Shown here in pieces: positions 8,643 to 17,171 of a stretch of 64,000 nt of DNA. This DNA comes from Desulfurella acetivorans A63. Its GTDB lineage: Bacteria > Campylobacterota_A > Desulfurellia > Desulfurellales > Desulfurellaceae. The translations under genes were made by a program, and so were the position numbers. The number at the start of each line of letters is the position of its first letter. Position 1 is the first letter of the stretch. The notes beneath the pieces were generated by a model. It saw only the letters and a program-made list of their open reading frames with translations. It was not told the DNA's origin and did no database searches. The stretch lies in NCBI GenBank assembly GCA_000517565.1, contig CP007051.1:1602001-1666000 (forward strand), in the 5' to 3' direction.

Positions 8643-9353
8643 TTACTTTCTAAAAAATTTTATAGCAACTTTTGTATTATCTTTGATGCATTTTTTCACA
8701 CACTCAATTTCTTTTTTGCAATAAAGCAGCGTGCGCCATGAGTGTATATGTGAAGGTTTATGAAAATCACTATTTGCAACAAAAGGGTACGATTCAAGAC
8801 TTACCACATTGAACAAGTCTTTGTTGCAACCAATTTCCCATGCATCAATATACTTTGAAAAATATTTTCTATTATTCCAAAGATAAAGCGTTTCTTTGTC
8901 TAAACCCAAAACATGATAGGGATGAGCCGCTATTATTAAAGCATTTTGTTTTTTTGCTTCTAAAAATAGTTTTTTATAGCTTAACTCTGGCGGTATATAT
9001 TTTTTAATATCAATAAGCAAAATATGCGCTGATTTAGCGGCACTTATGTGGTTTTTTGTTATTTCAACACCAGGTATAACAAGCATATCATATTTATCCA
9101 GAGCCCTTTTTGATTCATACGCTATGTTTTCTAAATAATCTTCAAAGTTTTCTTCGCTTAAGCTTGCATTGATTGTATGTGCAGCCATGCCCATAAGATT
9201 TGTTTTATCTACCAGGTGATCTGTAATTGCAATGATATCATGACCTGTCTGGCCATAAATGTCTACAACTTTGCGTAAATTAAGAGATCCGTCTGAATAA
9301 TTTGTATGAATATGAAAATCGCACAAAAGACTTTCTTCTTTACAATTATCCAT
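8643..9353 (-). CDS. PHP-domain phosphoesterase
   Basis: A compact PHP metallo-phosphoesterase of 236 residues with the four family motifs: DFHIHTNYSDG (HxH at 14-16), ITDH at 43-46, HPYH, and NSDFHKP near the C-terminus. Such proteins hydrolyse phosphoesters with bound metal ions; the substrate is unknown. I start it at ATG 9353, with a GGAGA ribosome site eight bases before it and an 8-base overlap with the end of the upstream glycosidase gene. Longer in-frame starts would extend far into that gene and add residues with no PHP similarity. The gap to the downstream glycosyltransferase start is only 12 bases. Confidence 0.82.
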   Translation of the reverse strand: MDNCKEESLLCDFHIHTNYSDGSLNLRKVVDIYGQTGHDIIAITDHLVDKTNLMGMAAHTINASLSEENFEDYLENIAYESKRALDKYDMLVIPGVEITKNHISAAKSAHILLIDIKKYIPPELSYKKLFLEAKKQNALIIAAHPYHVLGLDKETLYLWNNRKYFSKYIDAWEIGCNKDLFNVVSLESYPFVANSDFHKPSHIHSWRTLLYCKKEIECVKKCIKDNTKVAIKFFRK

Positions 9354-10626
9354 CAAACATTCTCCAGTTTTTGACAATGTACGCATAAAAGGATGCAGAT
9401 AGGGTTGGTTTTCTTTTAAGCGTTTTTTCATCAACTCTAAAAAGTCCAAATTTGGCATTTAAACCTACAAACCATTCATAATTATCAATTAAAGACCAGT
9501 AAAAATAACCTTTTATGTTGATCCCATCAGCAATTGCTTCTTTTATTTTTTCAAGATGTGCTCTTATGAACTGAATTTTTTGAAAATCATTATTTGTTGC
9601 AATGCCATTTTCTGTTATTATAAGCGGTACTTTCAGTTTTGAAGCATATTTTAAAACCTTTAATATACCTTTTGGATAAATTTCCCAGCCCATATCAGTT
9701 ATTCCTATACCTTCTTTGTTCTGGTATATAATATCAACAAACTTATTTTTAAAATTAAATGGATTAAATTTTAGAAAAATTCGTGTGTAATAGTTTATTC
9801 CAAAAAAGTCTAGCTTATCTTTTACGGGTAAATCTATTTCAAAAGATTTTGAAAAAGGTAAATTAATAGATAAATGTCCACTTAAAAAAGCGTTAATTAT
9901 TGAGAAATTATAAAAATGTTTGGCAACTTTGGTTAGCAACATATCAAATTTATTTTTTCTATATGGTTTAAAGACTGCCATATTGTGGGCTATACCCACA
10001 TAAGGTTGATCTATGTAAGTGTGTATAATATCGTAAACTTTTGCATGTGATAAAAGTATATTTTTTAGAGCTTTTTGAGCTAATTCTTTGTTTTTAATAT
10101 TTGGTGGCATACAACCGTCCAAATAACCACCAAGCAATAAAATATACGGTTCATTAAATGTAATCCAGTACTTTACATTTTTTATCGTTTTTACCAATTT
10201 CTCAACATAAAAACAAAATTTATCCACGCTATTATCATTATGCCATGGATAGTTTTTAATAAACCATACAGGATGCGTAAAATGATGTATTGTAACAAAA
10301 GGTTCTATATTGTTTGATAATAATTCATCAATAATTTCCTGATAATGGGCAATACTTGCTACATTAAATATATCCTGACTTGGCTGAATCCTGCTCCACT
10401 CAATTGAAAATCTGTATGCATTTACACCAAGCTTCTTTATTAAATATAAATCTTGCTCATACATAGAATAATGATTTACAGCTTCTGGTTTTTCTTCAAA
10501 AAAGCTATCAAACAGGTGCCAATCTGCATAAGGGCTACCTTCTAATTGGAATGCACTTGTTGCAACGCCCCAAAAAAATGTTTTAGGATTTTCTAAAATA
10601 TAAATGCCACACACTCCTTTTGTCAT
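9346..10626 (-). CDS. Glycoside hydrolase family 1 (beta-glucosidase-like)
   Basis: A 426-residue GH1 enzyme with the N-terminal FFWGVATSAFQLEG, the acid/base glutamate in TFNEP (E159), the nucleophile in ITENG (E339), and YFYWSLIDNYEW near the C-terminus. It probably cleaves beta-glucosides or beta-galactosides. There is no signal peptide, so it is cytoplasmic. ATG 10626 has no Shine-Dalgarno, but TATGAT lies only eight bases upstream, so the transcript could be leaderless. An AAAGGAG sits inside codons 3-5 and could serve only a rare ATT start at codon 8. First gene of the operon with the PHP protein and glycosyltransferase. A role on glycolipid head groups is possible but inferred. Confidence 0.88.
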   Translation of the reverse strand: MTKGVCGIYILENPKTFFWGVATSAFQLEGSPYADWHLFDSFFEEKPEAVNHYSMYEQDLYLIKKLGVNAYRFSIEWSRIQPSQDIFNVASIAHYQEIIDELLSNNIEPFVTIHHFTHPVWFIKNYPWHNDNSVDKFCFYVEKLVKTIKNVKYWITFNEPYILLLGGYLDGCMPPNIKNKELAQKALKNILLSHAKVYDIIHTYIDQPYVGIAHNMAVFKPYRKNKFDMLLTKVAKHFYNFSIINAFLSGHLSINLPFSKSFEIDLPVKDKLDFFGINYYTRIFLKFNPFNFKNKFVDIIYQNKEGIGITDMGWEIYPKGILKVLKYASKLKVPLIITENGIATNNDFQKIQFIRAHLEKIKEAIADGINIKGYFYWSLIDNYEWFVGLNAKFGLFRVDEKTLKRKPTLSASFYAYIVKNWRMFDG

Positions 10627-10634
10627 GAATGGAT

Positions 10635-10670
10635 ATCATAGTAATTGTTAAATAATCTTCTGATTTTGGT
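10635..10670 (-). promoter_or_regulatory. Promoter with Pho-like motif for the GH1-PHP-GT operon
   Basis: On the minus strand the order is TTACC, GAAGATTATTTAACAA (complement of 10645-10660, identical over 16 bases to the pstS element) and then the -10 TATGAT (complement of 10635-10640). There is no -35 consensus, which fits an activator-dependent promoter. The expected transcript start falls within a base or two of the ATG at 10626. Confidence 0.5.
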
Positions 10671-10749
10671 AAAAAAAATGTAAAAGAAAGATCCTTTGTT
10701 TCATTCAGTATGGCCGACTCACTTGCGCTTTTTGAATAACATACCCTAT

Positions 10750-10887
10750 TGTCATTCTAAGAAGCGAAAGTGTTGCGGGGAATCTCCCTTGCTTGCTGCT
10801 GCCGTCATTGTAAGCACACGAAAGTATGCGAAGAATCCTATTACTTACTGCCCGCCTGTCATTCTGAAGCGTTAGCGAAGAATCTCT
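10750..10887. repeat. Three imperfect 53/54-bp tandem repeat units
   Basis: Units begin at 10750, 10803 and 10857. Each opens with (T/C)GTCATT(C/G)T(A/G)AG and ends with GAATCTC or a variant. The 17-base segments between them (TTGCTTGCTGCTGC and TTACTTACTGCCCGCC cores) also resemble each other. The third unit abuts the glnE stop codon. Base composition is visibly richer in G+C than the surroundings. The core resembles the short interspersed CATTCTGAGCGAAGCGAAGAATCT-type repeats I recall from many unrelated genomes; I cannot confirm other copies here. A frame of about 67 codons across it is not a credible gene. Confidence 0.8.
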
Positions 10888-13555
10888 ACTCTTGAAAATA
10901 CATATCAAATATTGTGCTAACTTTATCTTGTAGTTTTTTAATTTTAAATTCTAAATTATCTTGTTTTAGTAAAAACTTTAAAACTACCAATTTATCTTTT
11001 ATGTCATTTGGTATGAGTCTTGTTAAATTAAGTATTTTTGTAAAATATTCGTAGGTAGCTTTTAGAAATCTAACTTCTTTTATATAGGAAATTTTATCAA
11101 TCATCTCTTCAATGCTTTTTCCAAATTCAAAACAACTATTTTTAATGCATAAGTATTGCAAAATGAATTCTATGTCTACTATACCACCTCTTTCATTTTT
11201 TATATCAAAACCTTTATGTTTTTCTATTAATTCTTTCATTTCTCTTATACTTTTTTTATCAATAAAGCGAGCAAATTCATTAATTGAATCTGTTAAATCA
11301 CAATCGATATCACTATAAATTATTCTGGCTTTTTGAATGGCAAGCTTTTCCCAATCTTTAGCATATTTTGCCAGGTAACTTTTAAAATAATCAACCTCAC
11401 TAACAATCAAACCTTTTTCTCCAAACGGCCTCAATCTTAAATCAACACTATAGATTTTATTAAGCTCTCTTACGAGATTTGAAACCTCATAAATTTTTTT
11501 ATCATCAACGGTTTTTGCAAGAAAAACCAAATCTAAATCACTATTTACAAACAACTCTTCAATACCAAGTTTGCCATATGCCAAAACAATCAAATCTTTT
11601 ATTTGCAACTTTGTTATTGTGTGTTGTATATACTTTTGTGCAAAAACCGATAGAATTTTTTTATTTTTTTTATCTAAATTGCCGCTTAAAAGTTTTAGAA
11701 TCAAATTAAACTCTAATCTTTCTTTTTCTTGTTTTGAAAGCTGAATTATTTCTAAAGGCTGGTCTATATAAAAAAACTCGTCAATTAAAAACGGATATTG
11801 ATTTAATTTTTGATACAACCCAATAGAAAATGCCAAAAGTGCTGTTTGAAAAATAAAATCACTACCAAAAAAAGTATCGTAATAGTTTGGCAATATACTG
11901 TTAAAACCTGAAATTACATTTAAAAAAAGTTTACTGTTTAGGCTTTTTGGCATATTTTTTAATTGAAAATAAGCTTTTTCTATAGAATTAGTCAAAAATG
12001 TTGGATTGGTTTTAGCAAACCTTGATTTCCTTGCAATATCGCTCAATTGAATAGCTATCTGTTTATAATCGCTAAATTCCTCTTCAAAGAAATCTTCCAA
12101 AATTTCCATCGGTGAAAAAATAGGTATATTGTGTGCATAAAAAATTGATTTATAAATTTCATGTACAGAATCTGTTATTTGATTGTATATTCTTAAAAAT
12201 TCGTCCGCCTTCAAATTAAATTTTTTTGCAAAAATTTCTAGCTCCTCTTTATTTAATGGTAAATCTGCTGTTTGCTTCTCATCTTTTAGCTGTATTTTGT
12301 GTTCAACTAATCTTAAAAACAAATAGCAGGCTTTGAGTTTTTTAGCTTGTTTAAGGTATTTTTTAGTGTATAAAATATCCAAAACCTCAAGCGTTGAGCT
12401 AGTTTGCAAATCAGTATCCTTACCAGCATATATAAGCTGAAAATATTGGGCTATAAACTCAATTTCCCTAATCCCACCAAGTCCTAATTTTACATTTATT
12501 TTTAAAGGATTTATAAGATTATTTTTATAATTGGATAATTTTTCATGTTTGATTTTGTAGCGCATTGAGCGCACTTCTTCAATATAGTTTATATCTATAT
12601 TTTTAGTATATACGAAAGGTTTTATAACTGAAAAAAACTTATTAGCTGTGTTTTTATCTCCAGCTGAAAATCTAGCTTTAGTTAAGGCAAACTTTTCCCA
12701 AACCTGTCCAAAACTAAAATAATAATTTTCATATTCATCAATACTTAATGATAAACTAGAGTTATTCCCAAAAGGGCGCAGTCTCGTATCTACCCTAAAA
12801 ACAAAACTACCAAATTGCACATCAGAAATAATTGATACAATGTTTTGGGCAATTTTATTGTATTCTTGGGCGTCATCAAAATTATCATGAACAAACATTA
12901 TGTCTATATCACTAGAAAAATTAAGTTCTTTCGCACCCAACTTTCCCATGCTTATTATACAAAACTTTTTTTCTTTAAGCTTTTTTTGGCAAAAAGCAAT
13001 ATCTAAGGCTATTTCTAAACAGGCATCAGCTAGTTCAGATAGCTCTAAATACACTTCTTGGGATTTGCATACTTTTGCAATTTCTTTTGAAGCAATACGC
13101 AAATATTCCTTTTTTCTGTATTCTCTTAATATGTATTTTTTTTCATCCAAGGTTTTCTTTGACCTTATAAGCTTATATATCTCTTGTATAAATATCTGCT
13201 TTGTTTTATTGGTTACCAAATCTTCTAAAAGCCAGTAAAAGTATTCACTGTGGTTAATTAATAGTAAAGAAAGACTATTGCTTTGGGCGAATATGTTAAA
13301 AAGCAAATTTCTATAAAATTTGGAGACTTTTATTATCTCAAATAAAGTAGATTTAGCAGTCGTATTTTCCAGAAACCTCTGGAAAAAATCAAACGCCTGA
13401 TCTGGATCCGCACAAACACTTAAAGCATCTTTTATTTCTTCTATACAATTATAAAAATTCTCCAAAACTCCTAACTTTGAATTTATATATAGAAGTGATT
13501 TGTACGCTTTGCGTTTGTTTTTAAAAAGAGCTAAAAAATTTTCAAGACTAATCAC
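10886..13555 (-). CDS. glnE: Glutamine synthetase adenylyltransferase/deadenylase
   Basis: Adds and removes AMP on glutamine synthetase according to nitrogen status. The 889-residue protein has the expected two nucleotidyltransferase halves. The first has MGKLGAKELNFSSDIDI near residue 215 followed by DTRLRPFG; the second has YGKLGIEELFVNSDLDL near 667 followed by DLRLRPFGEKG. Both carry intact DxD metal motifs, so both activities should be present. It is slightly shorter than the 946-residue E. coli protein. Translation probably starts at GTG 13555, overlapping the secF stop as GTGA. No glnA or glnB lies nearby. The stop codon touches a tandem repeat block. Confidence 0.93.
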   Translation of the reverse strand: MISLENFLALFKNKRKAYKSLLYINSKLGVLENFYNCIEEIKDALSVCADPDQAFDFFQRFLENTTAKSTLFEIIKVSKFYRNLLFNIFAQSNSLSLLLINHSEYFYWLLEDLVTNKTKQIFIQEIYKLIRSKKTLDEKKYILREYRKKEYLRIASKEIAKVCKSQEVYLELSELADACLEIALDIAFCQKKLKEKKFCIISMGKLGAKELNFSSDIDIMFVHDNFDDAQEYNKIAQNIVSIISDVQFGSFVFRVDTRLRPFGNNSSLSLSIDEYENYYFSFGQVWEKFALTKARFSAGDKNTANKFFSVIKPFVYTKNIDINYIEEVRSMRYKIKHEKLSNYKNNLINPLKINVKLGLGGIREIEFIAQYFQLIYAGKDTDLQTSSTLEVLDILYTKKYLKQAKKLKACYLFLRLVEHKIQLKDEKQTADLPLNKEELEIFAKKFNLKADEFLRIYNQITDSVHEIYKSIFYAHNIPIFSPMEILEDFFEEEFSDYKQIAIQLSDIARKSRFAKTNPTFLTNSIEKAYFQLKNMPKSLNSKLFLNVISGFNSILPNYYDTFFGSDFIFQTALLAFSIGLYQKLNQYPFLIDEFFYIDQPLEIIQLSKQEKERLEFNLILKLLSGNLDKKNKKILSVFAQKYIQHTITKLQIKDLIVLAYGKLGIEELFVNSDLDLVFLAKTVDDKKIYEVSNLVRELNKIYSVDLRLRPFGEKGLIVSEVDYFKSYLAKYAKDWEKLAIQKARIIYSDIDCDLTDSINEFARFIDKKSIREMKELIEKHKGFDIKNERGGIVDIEFILQYLCIKNSCFEFGKSIEEMIDKISYIKEVRFLKATYEYFTKILNLTRLIPNDIKDKLVVLKFLLKQDNLEFKIKKLQDKVSTIFDMYFQE

Positions 13556-14514
13556 TCAATTTTATAGGAACGTTTAAACATTTCTTCAGATGCAACTTCT
13601 TGCTTTTTGGCTTCTGGTAGTAATGGTCCCTTGAATAAAAACAAAACTGGTGGTGCAATAAAAATAGATGAGTATGTACCAGTAATAAAACCTACAAGTA
13701 ATGCAAATGACATACCTCTAAGCACACTTCCGCCAAATAAAAATAAAATTAACGTTACCACAATAACAGTGCCTGATGTTATTACAGTTCGGCTTAATGT
13801 TTCGCTAATACCCATGTTTATAGCATCAATTTTGCTAAGCTTAGGATTATTTCTTAGTTTTTCTCTTATCCTGTCAAATATAATAACGGTATCGTTTACA
13901 GAATATCCTACAATGGTAAGCAAGGCAGCAATTACATCCAGTGTTAACTCATAATTAAATAAAGATAAAAAACCTAATGTAATAAGCACATCATGAACTA
14001 AAGATACAACTGAAGCTACAGCGAAATTAAACTTAAACCTGATTGCAATATAAATCAATATACCCAATAAAGAAAGTACAACAGCTATAATTGCTTTTTT
14101 TGCAAAATCACTACCAATTTTTGGACCAATTACATTTACTTTTAGTATTTGGTACGAGCCAGGACCATACTTTTCAAAAGCCTTTGCAATTTCTGCATTT
14201 AAGATATCGTTATTTACTTTACTAATAGGTATTTCTATCAGATATTGACCGTTTGTGTTACCATAATTTTCTATTGTCATGTGTTTAAAATAATTAGATT
14301 TTTCTAATAAAGACCTTACTTCACCCGTACCCAAATTATTTTTTACTTGCAGTATTAGAGCTGTTCCACCTTTAAACTCAATACCTACTTTAAATCCATT
14401 TTTTACAATTAATGAAGCTAAACCTAAAAAAATTAAAAATAAAGAAAAGAAAATTCCCCATTTAAACTTCGATACAAAATCTATTTTTAAGTCTGGTTTA
14501 AAAATGTGCAGCAT
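13552..14514 (-). CDS. secF: Protein translocase subunit SecF
   Basis: Proton-motive-force-driven partner of SecD that helps pull proteins across the inner membrane. 320 residues with one N-terminal helix, a periplasmic domain containing IEFKGGTALIL, and five C-terminal helices including the conserved VGYSVNDTVIIFDRIRE motif. An AGGAG site lies six bases before ATG 14514. It lies nine bases after secD and overlaps glnE. Confidence 0.96.
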   Translation of the reverse strand: MLHIFKPDLKIDFVSKFKWGIFFSLFLIFLGLASLIVKNGFKVGIEFKGGTALILQVKNNLGTGEVRSLLEKSNYFKHMTIENYGNTNGQYLIEIPISKVNNDILNAEIAKAFEKYGPGSYQILKVNVIGPKIGSDFAKKAIIAVVLSLLGILIYIAIRFKFNFAVASVVSLVHDVLITLGFLSLFNYELTLDVIAALLTIVGYSVNDTVIIFDRIREKLRNNPKLSKIDAINMGISETLSRTVITSGTVIVVTLILFLFGGSVLRGMSFALLVGFITGTYSSIFIAPPVLFLFKGPLLPEAKKQEVASEEMFKRSYKIE

Positions 14515-14523
14515 TATTTACTC

Positions 14524-16116
14524 CTAAATACTCAACTTCTTCAACGATTTATTAGAAAATAGTGCATCATAAATAACTTTGGTAAATGTTATTGCTGTAA
14601 ACATGTTTGCAATAAGCCCTATTGCTAGTGTTATAGCGAAACCTTTTATGGTTTCTGTTCCAAACTGGTAAAGTATAAATGCAGTAATTAGAGTTGTTAT
14701 ATGTGTATCAATAATCGTAATTAAAGACCTATCGTAACCAAGTTCCACTGCATCTTTTGGTGTCCGACCATGAAACAATTCTTCCCTTATTCGCTCAAAT
14801 ATAAGTACGTTTGTATCTACACTCATACCTACAGTTAGCGCCATACCTGCAATACCAGGTAAAGTAAGCGTAGCACCAAGCATTGCAAGAGTTCCAAGAA
14901 TTATAAGTAAGTTAAACATTAAAGCAAAATCTGCAAGCAATCCAAATAGTCTATAGTAAACTACCATAAATAAAAACACCGCAATACTGCCAATAATTAT
15001 TGCAAGCGTTGCACTTTTTATTGAGTCTTTTCCAAGTGTAGGACCTATTACAGTTTTTTCCAATACTTTAACAGGTGCTGGCAAAGAACCACTCCTTAAA
15101 ACAATAGCCAGGTCATGCGCCTGTTTAACAGTAAAATCTCCGCTTATTTCACCACTGCCATTCAAAATAGGCTCTCTAATGACGGGTGCTGAATAAACAG
15201 TGTTATCCAAAACAATAGCCAATCTTTTACCAACGTGAGTTGAAGTAAACTGTGCAAATGCCTGAGAACCTTGAGAGTTTAGCTCAAAAGACACTACAGG
15301 TTGATTTGTTTGGCTACTAAAACTTACATTAGCTTTTTTTATCATACTTCCTGTAACTACAGGTGCTTTTTTTACAACAATAGGCACTTTTGTTATTTCA
15401 CCAGTTGTAGGATTTTTAATGATTTGATACAAAACTTCATCATCTGGGGGTAATTGACCATTTAAGGCGTTTTCTACATTTACAGAATCATCAACTAAAT
15501 GAAGCTCCAAAACAGCCGTCTGCCCAATAAGTTTAATTGCACGCTCTGGATCTGAAATACCTGGCAATTCAACAACAATATCTCTTGATCCACTTGTTAC
15601 TACTGTGGGCTCTGCTACACCAAATTGGTCTATACGGTTTCTAATAACGCCAACTGCTTGATTTACAGCTTCTTTTTGCATACTTAAAGCTATTTTTGGC
15701 TTAAGCGTCATTATTATAGAGTTATTGACGGTTTTTGTTTCAAAATTACCAAAGTTACTTTGTATTAAATCCAATGCCCTATTAATATCATTTGGATCCA
15801 TTAAAGTAACATCTATAGAGGTTTTTTTTGCATTTACTTCAACTGTATTATAAGCTATTTTGGAATTATCAAACTGCTTTTTAAGGTTATCTGCAGCTTG
15901 CTGTAAAATACCTGCAATTGCTTTATCTGTTTCTACTTCCAGTGTTAAGTGCGTACCACCCTTTAAGTCAAGACCTAAATTTATAACCTTCTTGGGCATA
16001 AAACTAGGCAGATTCTCAAGTGTTTGTTGTGGTAAAAATGCATCAACCGCGTATGCGCCAAATATTACAAAAACAACGATAACTAAAACGAGTTTAAACC
16101 AGTCTGATTGCTTCAT
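14524..16116 (-). CDS. secD: Protein translocase subunit SecD
   Basis: 530 residues. One N-terminal helix is followed by a large periplasmic region starting with LGLDLKGGTHLTLEVE, a middle RIDQFGVAEPTV motif, and a C-terminal membrane domain with GMSVDTNVLIFERIREE. The length is usual for Campylobacterota and delta-type SecD. It sits in the standard yajC-secD-secF order. Confidence 0.96.
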   Translation of the reverse strand: MKQSDWFKLVLVIVVFVIFGAYAVDAFLPQQTLENLPSFMPKKVINLGLDLKGGTHLTLEVETDKAIAGILQQAADNLKKQFDNSKIAYNTVEVNAKKTSIDVTLMDPNDINRALDLIQSNFGNFETKTVNNSIIMTLKPKIALSMQKEAVNQAVGVIRNRIDQFGVAEPTVVTSGSRDIVVELPGISDPERAIKLIGQTAVLELHLVDDSVNVENALNGQLPPDDEVLYQIIKNPTTGEITKVPIVVKKAPVVTGSMIKKANVSFSSQTNQPVVSFELNSQGSQAFAQFTSTHVGKRLAIVLDNTVYSAPVIREPILNGSGEISGDFTVKQAHDLAIVLRSGSLPAPVKVLEKTVIGPTLGKDSIKSATLAIIIGSIAVFLFMVVYYRLFGLLADFALMFNLLIILGTLAMLGATLTLPGIAGMALTVGMSVDTNVLIFERIREELFHGRTPKDAVELGYDRSLITIIDTHITTLITAFILYQFGTETIKGFAITLAIGLIANMFTAITFTKVIYDALFSNKSLKKLSI

Positions 16117-16135
16117 ATCTTAAACCACTCAAAAT

Positions 16136-16438
16136 TTACGCTTTTGAGATGATGTTGTCTTTTAGAATTTTAATGTTTACATTTTCAGCTATTTCAATAG
16201 TAAAATCTTTTTCGCCTATATTTTTAATTTTGCCATAAATACCACTTGAGGTTATAACTGTATCGCCTTTTTGTAAACTTTCTATAAACTCTTTGTGCTT
16301 TTTTCTTTGCTTTTGCTGTGGTAATATAAGAAATAAGTAAAAAACAACAATAATTATAGCAAATGGTATAACAGTAGATAAAATAGGGTTTGGTGGCTGT
16401 GCAGGCTGTGCTGCATATGCAAGAGAAATAAAATGCAT
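16136..16438 (-). CDS. yajC: Preprotein translocase accessory subunit YajC
   Basis: A small (100-residue) inner-membrane protein with one transmembrane helix (about 22-40) followed by the family signature LPQQKQRKKHKEF and a DTVITSSGIYGKI segment. It associates with SecDF. AGGAGG lies five bases before ATG 16438. Gene order yajC-secD-secF is classical. Confidence 0.94.
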   Translation of the reverse strand: MHFISLAYAAQPAQPPNPILSTVIPFAIIIVVFYLFLILPQQKQRKKHKEFIESLQKGDTVITSSGIYGKIKNIGEKDFTIEIAENVNIKILKDNIISKA

Positions 16439-16448
16439 GATGTCCTCC

Positions 16449-16661
16449 TTAACGTTTGTTCAAAAAATACATAATAACTGTAAGTATTATACTTAAAAGT
16501 ATACTTGTTGCAAGCGGAAAATAAAATGTAAAGTTACCTTTCTTTATAATAATATCTCCTGGCAGTTTTCCAAAAGGCAACTTTGAAGAAAAACTAAATA
16601 ACAAACCAAACAAAATAAGCATCACGCCAGCAAAAATCAAAAGCTTTCCAATTGGTTGCAT
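16449..16661 (-). CDS. DUF2905 family small membrane protein
   Basis: 70 residues with two hydrophobic helices (about 6-26 and 45-65) and the family segment GKLPGDIIIKKGNFTFYFP between them. The family is widespread and of unknown function. The start is TAAATG-coupled to the ispF stop, with a GGAGGG ribosome site inside the ispF C-terminal codons. Confidence 0.88.
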   Translation of the reverse strand: MQPIGKLLIFAGVMLILFGLLFSFSSKLPFGKLPGDIIIKKGNFTFYFPLATSILLSIILTVIMYFLNKR

Positions 16662-17135
16662 TTAGCCCTCCAACAAAACAACTACATAAGATGCGATAGC
16701 TAAACTTTCTCCAATTTCTCCAATTTTCTCATTTGTTTTAGCCTTTATATTGACCAAATGCTCGCTGATATTAAGCAAGTTTGCAATATTTTTTTTTATA
16801 ATCTGCTTATAATTGACAAGTTTAGGCTTTTCAAGCAATATTGTTGCATCCATATTTATTATTTTAAAGCCGTTTTTATTGATTAAATCTAGCGTTTTTG
16901 TTACAAAAAAGCTACTACCTACATTTCTAAAGCGCTCATCTGTATCTGGAAAATACTCACCAATATCTCCAAGGCCAGCTGCACCAAGCATAGCATCTAC
17001 TAAAGCATGCAACAAACAATCACCGTCTGAGTGAGAATATGCGCCAAACTCGCTATTTATTTCAATACCACCAATAATTAACCTGCAATTTTTTTTAAGT
17101 CTATGCAAATCATAACCTATACCTACTCTAATCAT
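16662..17135 (-). CDS. ispF: 2-C-methyl-D-erythritol 2,4-cyclodiphosphate synthase
   Basis: Cyclises CDP-methylerythritol phosphate in the non-mevalonate isoprenoid pathway. 157 residues, the standard length, with the metal ligands of GYDLHR (D8, H10), the active-site loop AYSHSDGDCLLHA, and the C-terminal KAKTNEKIGEIGE. No Shine-Dalgarno precedes ATG 17135, but a strong promoter ends seven bases before it, suggesting a leaderless message. ispA lies elsewhere in the window. Confidence 0.96.
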   Translation of the reverse strand: MIRVGIGYDLHRLKKNCRLIIGGIEINSEFGAYSHSDGDCLLHALVDAMLGAAGLGDIGEYFPDTDERFRNVGSSFFVTKTLDLINKNGFKIINMDATILLEKPKLVNYKQIIKKNIANLLNISEHLVNIKAKTNEKIGEIGESLAIASYVVVLLEG

Positions 17136-17142
17136 AAGTAAT

Positions 17143-17171
17143 ATTATATCATTTTAAAAACTAACTGTAAA
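17143..17171 (-). promoter_or_regulatory. Promoter of ispF inside the 3' end of the upstream gene
   Basis: On the minus strand TTTACA (complement of 17166-17171), a 17-base spacer and TATAAT (complement of 17143-17148). The predicted transcript start coincides with the ispF ATG within a base. The -35 lies in the last codons of the Pat-like gene. Confidence 0.7.

Noticed and set aside
9354-9458. Longer N-terminus for the PHP protein
   Set aside because: It would overlap the glycosidase gene by over 100 bases and adds residues unrelated to PHP; ATG 9353 has a ribosome site.
10750-10887. Possible CRISPR array
   Set aside because: Only three units, which are diverged from each other, and the spacers resemble one another. 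No cas genes are present.
10705-10908. Open frame of 67 codons on the minus strand between the GH1 gene and glnE
   Set aside because: It lies entirely across the tandem repeat block and the end of glnE, has no ribosome site and its codons follow the repeat periodicity.
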